DNA of 64,000 nt from Nocardioides daphniae. Its GTDB lineage: Bacteria > Actinomycetota > Actinomycetes > Propionibacteriales > Nocardioidaceae. The stretch lies in the NCBI RefSeq assembly GCF_004777465.1, contig NZ_CP038462.1, forward strand, positions 1,302,001-1,366,000, given 5' to 3'. Every line of letters begins with the position of its first letter. Position 1 is the stretch's first letter. The notes beneath the pieces were generated by a model that ran no database searches, was not told where the DNA came from, and was given only the letters and a program-made list of their open reading frames with translations. Below are positions 1 to 9,669 of the stretch, piece after piece. Made by a program: the position numbers and the translations under genes.

Positions 1-604
1 CCGAGGCGACGATGGCCCGCTTGGTGGCCGCCTCGTCCCGGTCCGGGGTGGTGAGTCCGTGGTCGACGGTGAGGCCGTTGGTGGCGACGAAGGCTACGTC
101 GGCCCGCAGGTCGGCCAGGGCGGCGACGGTGTCGGCACCGACGGCGGCGTGGGTGGTGGCGCGCACACGCCCGGGGAGCAGGTGCAGGTCGATGTGGGGC
201 GACCCGGCGAGGCGGGCCGCGACGGGCACCGCGTGGGTGACGACGTGCAGGCGGTGGTCGCGCGGCAGCGCGGTGGCCAGCCGGGTGGTGGTGGTGCCGG
301 CGTCGAGCACGACCACCGAGTCGGGCGGCGGCAGGAGGGCGAGGGCGGCCTGGGCGATGGCGTCCTTCGCGGCGGTGTTGGCCCGGTCGCGCTCGCCGAC
401 CACCGACTCCATGATCCGCAGGGAGCTGGCCGGGACGGCGCCGCCGTGCACCCGCTTGACCAGGCCCATCCGCTCGAGGGTGGAGAGGTCGCGCCGCACG
501 GTCTCGGTGGTGACGGCGTACTCCTGCGCGAGGTCGGCGACCGACAGCCGTCCCGTGCGGCTGATCAGCTGTGCCATCGACTGCTGCCGTTCCTCGGCGT
601 ACAC
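1..604 (-). CDS. DeoR-family transcriptional repressor (3' end cut by window edge)
   Basis: DNA-binding repressor of the DeoR/GlpR family, which usually senses a sugar phosphate. The reverse strand reads from a GTG at 604 with an N-terminal winged helix (SVADLAQEYAVTTETVRRDL, then VKRVHGGAV), the signature of the family. The start of the C-terminal sugar-phosphate-binding DeoRC domain follows (VVVLDAGTTTTRLA). About 201 residues are present of a usual 250 or so; the rest lies beyond base 1. It is divergent from ptsI, which suggests control of PTS genes, possibly as a FruR of a fructose operon continuing to the left; that role is inference. Confidence 0.88.
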   Translation of the reverse strand, partial: MYAEERQQSMAQLISRTGRLSVADLAQEYAVTTETVRRDLSTLERMGLVKRVHGGAVPASSLRIMESVVGERDRANTAAKDAIAQAALALLPPPDSVVVLDAGTTTTRLATALPRDHRLHVVTHAVPVAARLAGSPHIDLHLLPGRVRATTHAAVGADTVAALADLRADVAFVATNGLTVDHGLTTPDRDEAATKRAIVAS

Positions 605-670
605 CGGACCTCCTGGGAGTGGACGACCCCGGACGGGATCTGCGTATCTGTTGTTTTAGTCCCGAACGTG

Positions 671-700
671 TTGAGAGTCAAGAGATTCGTGGCATACGGT
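671..700 (+). promoter_or_regulatory. ptsI promoter, leaderless type
   Basis: A -35-like TTGAGA (671-676) and a -10-like TACGGT (695-700) are 18 bases apart, and the ATG of ptsI begins 7 bases after the -10. That spacing puts the transcript start on or next to the start codon. No Shine-Dalgarno sequence is visible. An operator for the divergent DeoR protein would be expected between 605 and 706 but I cannot define one. Confidence 0.5.
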
Positions 701-706
701 GTGAGC

Positions 707-2419
707 ATGACCACTGATGCCCGCCCCGGCTCCGACCCGGGCGCCCACCCGCAGGCCGAGCTCTCCGGTACGCCGGTCGTCGCCGGGGTCACGGCCGGAC
801 CCGCCGTGCACGTGATCACCGACGTCTCGCCCGAGGCCGTCGCTCGCTTCGGGGACGGCGGCTTCGCGACCGACGAGGAGGCGCTCGCCGCCTACGACGA
901 CGCGGTCGCCTTCGTCGCCGAGACCTTCACCGAGAAGGCGGGGATCGCCCACGGGGCCGCGGCCGAGGTGCTGACGGCGAGTGCCGGACTGGTCCGTGAC
1001 AAGGGGCTCCGCTCCGCGGTGGTCAAGGCGCTGGGCTCCGGCGGCGGGCCCGTCGCCGCGGTCCACGCGGCGGTCGACCAGTTCGTCACGCTCTTCACCA
1101 ACATGGGTGGGCTGATGGCCGAGCGCGCCACCGACCTGCGCGACATCGAGCGTCGCCTGGTGGCCCGCCTGGTGGGGGAGCCGGCGCCCGGCGTGCCCAC
1201 GCCCCTGGTGCCCTCGGTGCTCGTCGCCTCCGACCTCGCCCCGAGCGACACCTCGGGCCTCGACCCCGACCAGGTCGTCGCGCTGGTCACCGAGCGCGGT
1301 GGCCCGACCAGCCACACCGCGATCATCGCCCGCCAGCTCGGCATCCCCTGCGTGGTCGGCGTCGCCTCGGCGACCTCCGTCGTGGAGGGGGAGTACCTCC
1401 TCGTCGACGGGAGCGCCGGCACCATCGTCCGTGGCGCCGACCCGGCCGAGGCTCGCGCCCTTGTCGAGGCCAGCCGGGCCGAGCGGGCGGCGCTCGAGGC
1501 CTGGACAGGTCCTGCGGCGACCGCCGACGGCGTACCCCTGCAGCTGCTCGCCAACGTGGCCGACGGCGCGTCGTCGCTGCGCGCCAGTGACGAGCCGGTC
1601 GACGGCGTGGGCCTCTTCCGCACCGAGCTCTGCTTCCTCGACCGGGCCGAGGAGCCGGCGGTGGAGGAGCAGGCCGACATCTACGCCGCGGTGCTCAACC
1701 CCTTCCGGGACCGCGGGCACGTCGTTGTCCGCACGCTCGACGCGGGCTCGGACAAGCCGATCGCCTTCGCCACCCACGAGGGGGAGGAGAACCCGGCGCT
1801 GGGGGTGCGCGGCCTGCGGCTCTCCTTCGGAAACCCGGGCCTGATGGAGCGACAGCTCGACGCGATCGCGCTGGCCGCCGAGCGCACCGGCGCCGATGCC
1901 TGGGTGATGGCGCCGATGGTGGCCACGGTCGCCGAGGCCCAGGATTTCGCCGGCCTGGTCAGGAGCCGTGGCCTCAAGGCCGGTGTGATGGTGGAGGTGC
2001 CCAGCGCCGCGCTGCTCGCCCACCAGATGCTCGAGGTGGTCGACTTCCTCTCCATCGGCACCAACGACCTCACCCAGTACACGCTCGCCGCCGACCGGAT
2101 GGCGACCGACCTGGCCCACCTCACCGACCCCTGGCAGCCGGCCGTGCTCCAGCTGATCGCGATCACCGCCCATGCTGGGGTCGAGGCAGGCAAGCCCGTC
2201 GGCGTCTGCGGCGAGGCGGCGGCCGACCCGTTGCTGGCCACCGCCCTGGTCGGCATGGGCGTCACCTCGTTGTCGATGGCCGCGCGCGCCGTCCGCGGCG
2301 TCGGCTCCCAGCTCGCGCGTGTCACCATGGACGCGTGCGAGGCGGCGGCCGAGGCGGCGCTGTCGGCGCGTGACCCGCGGGCCGGGCGTGAGGCCGTACG
2401 CCGCGTGCTCGCCGGCTGA
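707..2419 (+). CDS. ptsI: PTS enzyme I (phosphoenolpyruvate-protein phosphotransferase)
   Basis: Cytoplasmic first enzyme of the sugar phosphotransferase system; it takes phosphate from phosphoenolpyruvate and passes it to HPr. The 570-residue length fits the family. The phospho-histidine motif GGPTSHTAII places the active histidine at residue 203. The C-terminal PEP-binding barrel shows DGVGLFRTELCF, LSIGTNDLTQYTLAADR and a VCGEAA motif with the conserved cysteine. The open frame runs further upstream, but ATG 707 is chosen because family similarity starts there and a promoter lies just ahead of it. HPr and permease genes are not in the window. The divergent DeoR gene is the likely regulator. 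Confidence 0.96.
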   Translation: MTTDARPGSDPGAHPQAELSGTPVVAGVTAGPAVHVITDVSPEAVARFGDGGFATDEEALAAYDDAVAFVAETFTEKAGIAHGAAAEVLTASAGLVRDKGLRSAVVKALGSGGGPVAAVHAAVDQFVTLFTNMGGLMAERATDLRDIERRLVARLVGEPAPGVPTPLVPSVLVASDLAPSDTSGLDPDQVVALVTERGGPTSHTAIIARQLGIPCVVGVASATSVVEGEYLLVDGSAGTIVRGADPAEARALVEASRAERAALEAWTGPAATADGVPLQLLANVADGASSLRASDEPVDGVGLFRTELCFLDRAEEPAVEEQADIYAAVLNPFRDRGHVVVRTLDAGSDKPIAFATHEGEENPALGVRGLRLSFGNPGLMERQLDAIALAAERTGADAWVMAPMVATVAEAQDFAGLVRSRGLKAGVMVEVPSAALLAHQMLEVVDFLSIGTNDLTQYTLAADRMATDLAHLTDPWQPAVLQLIAITAHAGVEAGKPVGVCGEAAADPLLATALVGMGVTSLSMAARAVRGVGSQLARVTMDACEAAAEAALSARDPRAGREAVRRVLAG

Positions 2420-2441
2420 GCGCAGCTGCGGCCAGCACGTT

Positions 2442-2471
2442 TTGGGTCGCTCCGTGCTCGTGGGGTAACTT
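2442..2471 (+). promoter_or_regulatory. Candidate rpsO promoter
   Basis: TTGGGT (2442-2447) and TAACTT (2466-2471) are separated by 18 bases in the ptsI-rpsO gap. Transcription would start near 2478, leaving a leader of about 85 bases that carries a good ribosome binding site (GAAGGGAG, 2547-2554) ahead of the rpsO ATG. Confidence 0.45.
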
Positions 2472-2561
2472 TGCCCGGTTGCCGTGAAACGGCCGCGGAA
2501 CCACAGTGCCCCGGTGAACAGGCCCGGGCGCGCCGCGCAACGAACCGAAGGGAGCCCCGCT

Positions 2562-2837
2562 ATGTCGATCGGAACCGACGCGGAGACCAAGAAGAAGATC
2601 ATCGCCGAGTACGCCACGACCGAGGGTGACACCGGTTCGCCCGAGGTGCAGATCGCTCTCCTGAGCCACCGCATCTCGCACCTGACCGAGCACCTCAAGC
2701 AGCACAAGCACGACCACCACAGCCGTCGTGGCCTGCTGCTGCTCGTCGGCCAGCGCCGTCGTCTGCTCAACTACCTGCAGAAGACCGAGATCGAGCGTTA
2801 CCGCTCCATCGTCGAGCGCCTCGGCCTGCGTCGTTGA
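2562..2837 (+). CDS. rpsO: 30S ribosomal protein S15
   Basis: Primary 16S rRNA-binding protein of the small-subunit platform. The 91-residue product has the S15 core, including [36 protein letters not shown] and the C-terminal RRLLNYL. ATG 2562 is chosen because GAAGGGAG lies 7 bases upstream and because the product then has standard S15 length. The gene sits directly upstream of pnp, the arrangement seen in most bacteria, with a strong hairpin between the two. Confidence 0.98.
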   Translation: MSIGTDAETKKKIIAEYATTEGDTGSPEVQIALLSHRISHLTEHLKQHKHDHHSRRGLLLLVGQRRRLLNYLQKTEIERYRSIVERLGLRR

Positions 2838-2845
2838 TCGTTGCG

Positions 2846-2877
2846 AAGGGCTCACCCCGCGCCGGGGTGGGCCCTTT
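2846..2877 (+). terminator. rpsO-pnp intergenic hairpin (terminator or RNase III site)
   Basis: AAGGGCTCACCCCG (2846-2859) pairs with CGGGGTGGGCCCTT (2863-2876) over 14 base pairs with one G-U pair and a 3-base loop, followed by TCGC. It starts 8 bases after the rpsO stop. Streptomyces rpsO-pnp transcripts carry an intergenic hairpin processed by RNase III, so this may act as terminator, processing site or both. Confidence 0.75.
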
Positions 2878-2891
2878 CGCACATTTCTCGG

Positions 2892-3107
2892 TAGGATCCA
2901 TACGGTGAGCAGCGGCACACGGCCGCGCCCATCGCACAACTGAATCAACAAACCACCAGGAGCGACCCGCGAATCGGCTCGGTCCTCGGTAGTGGCCCTC
3001 AGGCGACACGCGTCTGCTGCGGGCCTCGATCGAAGACCGGCCCACGTCCCCGTCGGGGACAGGTCATCCGCGGGAGGCTCCGCGTACAGAAAGGGCCCAC
3101 CCACACA
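2892..3107 (+). promoter_or_regulatory. pnp promoter and structured 5' leader
   Basis: A TAGGAT -10 hexamer (2892-2897) points to a start near 2905 and a pnp leader of about 200 bases. The leader contains a hairpin GTCCCC-GTC-GGGGAC (3046-3060) and a GC-rich stem around 3070-3084, then AGAAAGGG (3088-3095) ahead of the GTG start. Autoregulation of pnp through leader structure and RNase III is known in other bacteria; here it is inference from the layout. Confidence 0.45.
2905..2943 (+). CDS. Possible leaderless 12-residue leader peptide ahead of pnp
   Basis: A GTG exactly 7 bases after the TAGGAT -10 opens a 12-codon frame ([12 protein letters not shown]) ending in TGA at 2941-2943. The spacing is the same as at the apparently leaderless genes of this window, so ribosomes could start on the first bases of the pnp transcript. 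No codon repeat suggesting a classical attenuator is seen. It may be a chance frame. Confidence 0.25.
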   Translation: MSSGTRPRPSHN

Positions 3108-5333
3108 GTGGAACCCATCATCTCTGCTGTCGAGACCACCCTCGACAACGGCAAGTTCGGCAAGCGCACCGTCAAGTTCGAGACCGGCCTCCTGGCCCGT
3201 CAGGCTGCCGGTGCCGTCACGGCCTACCTGGACGACGAGACCATGCTTCTCTCGGCCACCACGGTCGGCAAGCAGCCGAAGGACCACTTCGACTTCTTCC
3301 CCCTCACGATCGACGTCGAGGAGCGCATGTACGCCGTGGGTCAGATCCCCGGCTCGTTCTTCCGTTCCGAGGGTCGCCCGGGCGAGGACGCCATCCTCAC
3401 CTGCCGCCTGATCGACCGCCCGCTGCGCCCGACCTTCAAGAAGGGTCTGCGCAACGAGGTCCAGGTCGTCATCACCGTCATGGCGCTCGACCCCAACCAG
3501 CCCTACGACGTGCTGGCGATCAACGCTGCGTCCATGTCGACCCAGCTCTCCGGCCTGCCCTTCTCCGGCCCGGTCGGCGCCACCCGCGTGGCCCTGATCG
3601 ACGGCCAGTGGGTCGCCTTCCCGACGCACGCCCAGCTCGAGGACGCCGTCTTCGACATGGTCGTCGCCGGTCGTGTCACCGAGACCGGTGACGTCGCGAT
3701 CATGATGGTCGAGGCCGAGGCCACCGAGCGCACCGTCGAGCTCGTCGAGGGCGGCGCGACCGCGCCGACCGAGGAGGTCGTGGCCGGTGGCCTCGAGGCC
3801 GCCAAGCCCTTCATCAAGCAGCTCGTCGACGCTCAGGTCGAGCTCGCCAACGTCGCCGCCAAGCCGGTGCAGGAGTTCCCGATCTTCCTCGACTACGAGG
3901 ACGACGTGTACGCCGCCGTCGAGGCCGCCGTCTCCGACGCCACCGCCCAGGCGCTCACCATCGCCGGCAAGCAGGAGCGCGAGGAGCGCCTCGACGAGAT
4001 CAAGGCCGAGCTCCTCGAGAAGGTCGCCGGTGACTTCGAGGGTCGCGAGAAGGAGATCGGCGCTGCCTTCCGCTCGCTGAACAAGGCTCTCGTGCGCCAG
4101 CGCGTCCTGCGCGACAAGGTCCGCATCGACGGCCGCGGCCTGGCGGACATCCGCCCGCTGCACTCCGAGGTCGGCGTCGTCCCGCGCGTGCACGGCTCCG
4201 CCCTCTTCGAGCGCGGCGAGACCCAGATCCTGGGTGTCACCACGCTCGACATGCTCAAGATGGAGCAGCAGCTCGACACGCTCTCCCCGGAGAAGCACCG
4301 TCGCTACATGCACAAGTACGTCTTCGCGCCGTTCTCCACCGGTGAGACCGGCCGCGTCGGCTCCCCGAAGCGCCGCGAGGTCGGCCACGGCGCCCTGGCG
4401 CGCCGCGCCCTCCTGCCGGTGCTGCCGAGCCGCGAGGAGTTCCCCTACGCGATCCGCCAGATCTCCGAGTGCATGGGCTCCAACGGCTCCACGTCGATGG
4501 GCTCGGTCTGCGCCTCGACCCTGGCCCTGCTCTCCGCCGGTGTGCCGCTGAAGGCTCCCGTCGCGGGCATCGCCATGGGCCTGATCTCCGACGAGGTCGA
4601 CGGCAAGACGGAGTACGTCGCGCTGACCGACATCCTCGGTGCCGAGGACGCCTACGGCGACATGGACTTCAAGGTCGCCGGTACGCAGGAGTTCATCACC
4701 GCGCTCCAGCTCGACACCAAGCTCGACGGCATCCCGGCCGAGGTCCTCGGCCAGGCGCTCAACCAGGCCAAGGACGCGCGCACCGCGATCCTCGAGGTCA
4801 TGGCCGAGGCCATCGACGGCCCCGACGAGATGTCCGAGCACGCGCCGCGCATCATCACCGTCAAGGTGCCCGTCGACAAGATCGGCGAGGTCATCGGCCC
4901 CAAGGGCAAGATCATCAACCAGCTCCAGGACGACACCGGCGCCTCGATCTCCATCGAGGACGACGGCACCGTCTACATCGGCGCCACCAGCGGTTCGGCT
5001 GCCGAGGCTGCGAAGGCCGCGATCAACGCGATCGCGAACCCGACCATGCCGGAGGTGGGCGAGCGTTACCTCGGCACCGTCGTCAAGACCACCAACTTCG
5101 GTGCGTTCGTCTCCCTGCTCCCGGGCAAGGACGGCCTGCTGCACATCACGAAGCTGAAGGCGCTGACCGGCGGCAAGCGGATCGAGAACGTCGAGGACGT
5201 CGTCTCGGTCGGCCAGAAGATCCAGGTTGCGATCGCCGAGATCGACGACCGCGGCAAGCTCTCCCTGGTGCCCGTCGTCGAGGGTGACGACGCCGCCGAG
5301 GGCGAGTCGACCGACGGGGCCGACTCGGAGTGA
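3108..5333 (+). CDS. pnp: Polynucleotide phosphorylase (guanosine pentaphosphate synthetase I type)
   Basis: 3'-5' phosphorolytic RNase and polymerase of the RNA degradation machinery; actinobacterial members were also described as guanosine pentaphosphate synthetase. The 741-residue protein has two RNase PH domains (about 10-140 and 340-550, with [17 protein letters not shown] and [19 protein letters not shown]), an all-alpha linker, a KH domain near 590 ([14 protein letters not shown]), and an S1 domain near 650-725 ([19 protein letters not shown]), ending in an acidic tail. GTG 3108 is taken as the start because the conserved N-terminus begins there and a purine-rich site lies upstream. 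A perfect hairpin follows the stop. Confidence 0.97.
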   Translation: MEPIISAVETTLDNGKFGKRTVKFETGLLARQAAGAVTAYLDDETMLLSATTVGKQPKDHFDFFPLTIDVEERMYAVGQIPGSFFRSEGRPGEDAILTCRLIDRPLRPTFKKGLRNEVQVVITVMALDPNQPYDVLAINAASMSTQLSGLPFSGPVGATRVALIDGQWVAFPTHAQLEDAVFDMVVAGRVTETGDVAIMMVEAEATERTVELVEGGATAPTEEVVAGGLEAAKPFIKQLVDAQVELANVAAKPVQEFPIFLDYEDDVYAAVEAAVSDATAQALTIAGKQEREERLDEIKAELLEKVAGDFEGREKEIGAAFRSLNKALVRQRVLRDKVRIDGRGLADIRPLHSEVGVVPRVHGSALFERGETQILGVTTLDMLKMEQQLDTLSPEKHRRYMHKYVFAPFSTGETGRVGSPKRREVGHGALARRALLPVLPSREEFPYAIRQISECMGSNGSTSMGSVCASTLALLSAGVPLKAPVAGIAMGLISDEVDGKTEYVALTDILGAEDAYGDMDFKVAGTQEFITALQLDTKLDGIPAEVLGQALNQAKDARTAILEVMAEAIDGPDEMSEHAPRIITVKVPVDKIGEVIGPKGKIINQLQDDTGASISIEDDGTVYIGATSGSAAEAAKAAINAIANPTMPEVGERYLGTVVKTTNFGAFVSLLPGKDGLLHITKLKALTGGKRIENVEDVVSVGQKIQVAIAEIDDRGKLSLVPVVEGDDAAEGESTDGADSE

Positions 5334-5350
5334 CCTCAGCGAACCACCGA

Positions 5351-5388
5351 CCGACCGGCCAGCAGGTTTCTGCTGGCCGGTCGGCCGT
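5351..5388 (+). terminator. Terminator downstream of pnp
   Basis: CCGACCGGCCAGCAG (5351-5365) and CTGCTGGCCGGTCGG (5370-5384) form a perfect 15-bp stem with a GTTT loop, followed by CCGTTTCC. It lies 17 bases after the pnp stop codon and inside the longest possible frame of the next gene, which argues that this gene starts further downstream. Confidence 0.85.
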
Positions 5389-5437
5389 TTCCAGTGACTC
5401 CTCGTCCGAGCCGGGGCGCACCGAGACCCTCCAGACG

Positions 5438-6703
5438 GTGCGCGACGCCGAGGGGCGCGTGACGTCGCAGGTGCGGCGCACGCTCCTGCCCGGCGGCCTG
5501 CGCGTCGTCACCGAGCAGATGGCCGGCGTGCGGTCGGCCAGCGTCGGCGTCTGGATCGCCGTCGGCTCGCGCGACGAGGAGGGGGCGCTGCACGGTGCCT
5601 CGCACTTCCTCGAGCACCTGCTCTTCAAGGGCACCCGTGAGCGCTCCGCCATGGACATCTCAGTGGCCCTGGACGAGGTCGGCGGCGAGTTCAACGCCTT
5701 CACGGCCAAGGAGTACACCTGCTTCCACGCCCGGGTGCTGGACACCGACATGGAGTTGGCCGTCGACGTCATCGGCGACATGGTGACCAACTCGTTGATC
5801 ACCGACGAGGACGTCGAGGCGGAGCGCGAGGTCATCCTCGACGAGATCGCCATGCACGACGACGACCCCGACGACGTGGTGCACAACCTCTTCGCCCTCC
5901 AGGCCTGGGGCGACTCGCCGCTCGGGCGCCCGATCGCGGGCTCCGTGGAGTCGATCGAGGCGATGACCCGCGAGCAGGTCGTCGACTTCTACGAGGCGCA
6001 CTACCGTCCGGCCACCATGGTGGTCACCGTGGCCGGCAACGTCGACCACGACGCGGTGGTCTCCGCCACGGCCGCAGCGTTCGACCGCAACGGGTTCCTC
6101 GAGTGCACCGGTACGCCCGTGGTCCCGACGATCACCGACGTCGCCGACCCGGTGGTGCCGGGCAGCCGTGCGGTGACCCGCGCGCTCGAGCAGGTCAACC
6201 TGGTGCTGGGGGTGCGGGGACTCACCCGCAACGACCCCCGCCGCTTCGTGCTGGGCGTGCTCAACACCGTCCTGGGTGGCGGCACCTCCTCGCGACTCTT
6301 CCAGGAGGTGAGGGAGAAGCGCGGGTTGGCCTACTCGGTCTACTCGTTCGCCTCTCACCACGACGTGGCCGGCCTGGTCGGCGTCGGGGTCGCCTGCCTG
6401 CCGGCGAAGGTCGACGACACCCTGGCCGTCGTGCGCGCCGAGCTCGCGCGCCTGGCCCGCGACGGCATCTCGCCGGAGGAGTTGGCCCGTGGCAAGGGAC
6501 AGCTGCGCGGGGGACTGGTGCTCGGCATGGAGGACAGCGCTGCGCGGATGTCCCGCCTCGGCAAGGCAGAGCTCGTCTACGACGGCCTGATGAGCATCGA
6601 CGAGGTGATCGAGGCGATCGACGCCGTCACCGTCGAGCAGGTCAACGCCCTCGCCGCCGAGCTCTTCACCCAGCCCGAGGTCCTGGCGACCGTCGGGCCC
6701 TGA
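5438..6703 (+). CDS. M16 family zinc peptidase (PepR/mitochondrial processing peptidase-like)
   Basis: Zinc metallopeptidase of family M16B. The inverted zinc motif HFLEH is at residues 56-60, with the downstream glutamate in the VEAEREVILDEIAMHDDDP segment. The C-terminal half carries the inactive-partner fold signature LGGGTSSRLFQEVREKRGLAYSVYS (16-bp shorter segments given: GGGTSSRLFQEVREKRG). The frame is open back to a GTG at 5330 that overlaps the pnp stop, but the first residues from there are encoded by the pnp terminator hairpin. GTG 5438 (421 residues) is therefore preferred; GTG 5459, preceded by GAGGGG, is an alternative. The pnp-peptidase order is conserved in actinobacteria. Confidence 0.92.
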   Translation: MRDAEGRVTSQVRRTLLPGGLRVVTEQMAGVRSASVGVWIAVGSRDEEGALHGASHFLEHLLFKGTRERSAMDISVALDEVGGEFNAFTAKEYTCFHARVLDTDMELAVDVIGDMVTNSLITDEDVEAEREVILDEIAMHDDDPDDVVHNLFALQAWGDSPLGRPIAGSVESIEAMTREQVVDFYEAHYRPATMVVTVAGNVDHDAVVSATAAAFDRNGFLECTGTPVVPTITDVADPVVPGSRAVTRALEQVNLVLGVRGLTRNDPRRFVLGVLNTVLGGGTSSRLFQEVREKRGLAYSVYSFASHHDVAGLVGVGVACLPAKVDDTLAVVRAELARLARDGISPEELARGKGQLRGGLVLGMEDSAARMSRLGKAELVYDGLMSIDEVIEAIDAVTVEQVNALAAELFTQPEVLATVGP

Positions 6704-6711
6704 GCAGGCTG

Positions 6712-6758
6712 CGTACGGGAGCCCCGGTGCGGTCGACCCGTGCCGGGGCTCTCGTACG
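6712..6758. terminator. Bidirectional terminator between M16 peptidase and the convergent membrane gene
   Basis: CGTACGGGAGCCCCGG (6712-6727) pairs with CCGGGGCTCTCGTACG (6743-6758) over 16 bp with one wobble. The 15-base loop contains a small GGTCGACC palindrome. It sits between two converging stop codons (6703 and 6777). Confidence 0.8.
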
Positions 6759-6776
6759 TCCGGGGGAGGGTGGGCG

Positions 6777-7319
6777 TCAGAGGGCGAGCAGGGCCAGGCC
6801 CGCGCAGGCGCAGGCCCACAGGACGCTCACGAACGTCCCGATCAGGAAGCGCTCGGCGATGCCGGCGCGCTCCTCGTGGCGCAGCTCGGGATAACGCCCC
6901 AACCCCTTGAGGGCCAGCGTCAGGGCCAGGCCCTCGGGCCACCCGCTGAGCAGTGCGGCGAAGATCGCCAGCCGTTCCAGGGCGCCGATCCAGGCGCCCC
7001 CGCGCAGCACCTCGGCGGCCCGGCGGGTCGACCCCGCGGCCGGGGCGCCGGGGCCGTCGACCAGGCGGAACGTGGCGGCGGTGACCGGTCCGCCGCCGAA
7101 GACGGCGAGCAGCCCGAGGACCGCCACCACGCTGAGCTCCTCGAGGCCCTGGCCGAAGGCAGGGTCCGTGCCGTTCAGGACGACGGCGAGGGCTGCGGCG
7201 ACGACGACCAGGCCGCCGGCCACGACCCGGCTGCCGTGCAGCCGCCACCCGCAGGCGGCCAGGACCAGGGCTGCCGCGAGCAGAGTGGTCGTGGTGAGGG
7301 CAGCGGCGGTCGTGCTCAC
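6777..7319 (-). CDS. SatD-associated membrane protein, DUF3307-like C-terminus
   Basis: 180-residue integral membrane protein with about five hydrophobic segments. Its C-terminal third (GAWIGALERLAIFAALLSG, then LALKGLGRYPEL, AERFLIGTFVSVLWA) resembles the C-terminal part of DUF3307 proteins encoded beside satD in Firmicutes. That match rests on remembered family pattern and needs a profile search. GTG 7319 overlaps the stop of the SatD gene by 4 bases (GTGA), so the two are translationally coupled. No biochemical function is known; a membrane partner or effector of the SatD protein is inference. Confidence 0.7.
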   Translation of the reverse strand: MSTTAAALTTTTLLAAALVLAACGWRLHGSRVVAGGLVVVAAALAVVLNGTDPAFGQGLEELSVVAVLGLLAVFGGGPVTAATFRLVDGPGAPAAGSTRRAAEVLRGGAWIGALERLAIFAALLSGWPEGLALTLALKGLGRYPELRHEERAGIAERFLIGTFVSVLWACACAGLALLAL

Positions 7320-7924
7320 GGGGCCTCCAGGGCGCGCTCGGTCAGGATGGTGGCCAGCTCGGCGGCCCGTTCGGCCTCGATCAGCCCGGCGGCGGCAGCA
7401 CGTTGGCTCACCGCCGACTGGCTGATGCCCAGGGCGGCGCCGACGCGCTCGTACGTTCCTCCGTCGGCGAGGAGGTCGACGACCTCCCAACCCTTGGCCG
7501 AGCGGCGCTCGAGCACGCCTGCCCACAGCCACAGCGCCGACTCCAGGTGGCGGCACCAGCCGCTGTCGCCCTCGACGCGCAGATGGTGCGGGGCGGTACG
7601 GGCGGCACCGACGGCGGTGCGGGCGGCGACGTACGCCTCCCCGCGCCCTGCGCGGGTGGAGTCGGGGAGCGGGGACTCGACGTCGCCGATCCCGATGCCG
7701 ACGTGCCAGCGTCCGTCGCGGACCAACCGGGCGACGGCGGCGGTGACGGCGGCGGGGGAGTCGAGGATGCCCTGCATCTCGTCACCCGCGGTCCGCTCCC
7801 AGCTCCGCAGGACGCGCAGGTCCTCGAGCAGCGCGAGCGCGGCCGGGACCGCGTCGCTGCTGCGTCGGCTGCCGCGCTGGTCGACGGTCAGCACCACGGC
7901 GCGTGGGGTGGAGGAGGACCTCAT
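7316..7924 (-). CDS. SatD-family protein: cyclase-like domain plus C-terminal helix-turn-helix
   Basis: About 202 residues. The N-terminal part has VVLTVDQRGSR (Asp15), RTAGDEMQGIL (Gly47-Asp48-Glu49) and HVGIGIGDVESPLP followed by RGEAYVAARTAVGAA, the pattern of the SatD family. The C-terminal part is a helix-turn-helix (YERVGAALGISQSAVSQRAA). The order Asp on the first strand, GD hairpin, then G-I-G-x-G-x-V and an A-A-R helix also resembles class III nucleotidyl cyclases. ATG 7924 is preferred over ATG 7933 because a -10 box (TAATAA, 7938-7933) overlaps the latter. Autoregulation through the adjoining palindrome is likely. The function of the family is not established. Confidence 0.72.
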   Translation of the reverse strand: MRSSSTPRAVVLTVDQRGSRRSSDAVPAALALLEDLRVLRSWERTAGDEMQGILDSPAAVTAAVARLVRDGRWHVGIGIGDVESPLPDSTRAGRGEAYVAARTAVGAARTAPHHLRVEGDSGWCRHLESALWLWAGVLERRSAKGWEVVDLLADGGTYERVGAALGISQSAVSQRAAAAGLIEAERAAELATILTERALEAP

Positions 7925-7932
7925 GTCCGCCA

Positions 7933-7970
7933 TTATTAGTTCAAATCCTTATGTAAGCAACACATAAGGA
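7933..7970 (-). promoter_or_regulatory. satD promoter with palindromic operator
   Basis: On the minus strand, TTGCTT (7960-7955) and TAATAA (7938-7933) are 16 bases apart. A perfect inverted repeat with 9-bp arms, TCCTTATGT (7946-7954) and ACATAAGGA (7962-7970), flanks the -35 box. The segment is strikingly AT-rich for this genome. The layout fits repression by the protein's own helix-turn-helix. Confidence 0.6.
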
Positions 7971-7978
7971 AATAACCT

Positions 7979-9665
<1,687 letters not shown>

Positions 9666-9669
<4 letters not shown>

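Noticed and set aside
656..5144. Very long open frames on the minus strand opposite ptsI, rpsO and pnp (700-940 codons)
   Set aside because: They are antisense frames kept open by high GC at third positions. Their products are rich in Arg, Gly, Asp and Val repeats without family motifs, and the plus-strand genes are certain.
5330..5437. GTG 5330 as start of the M16 peptidase
   Set aside because: The stretch encodes the pnp terminator hairpin and does not resemble the family N-terminus.
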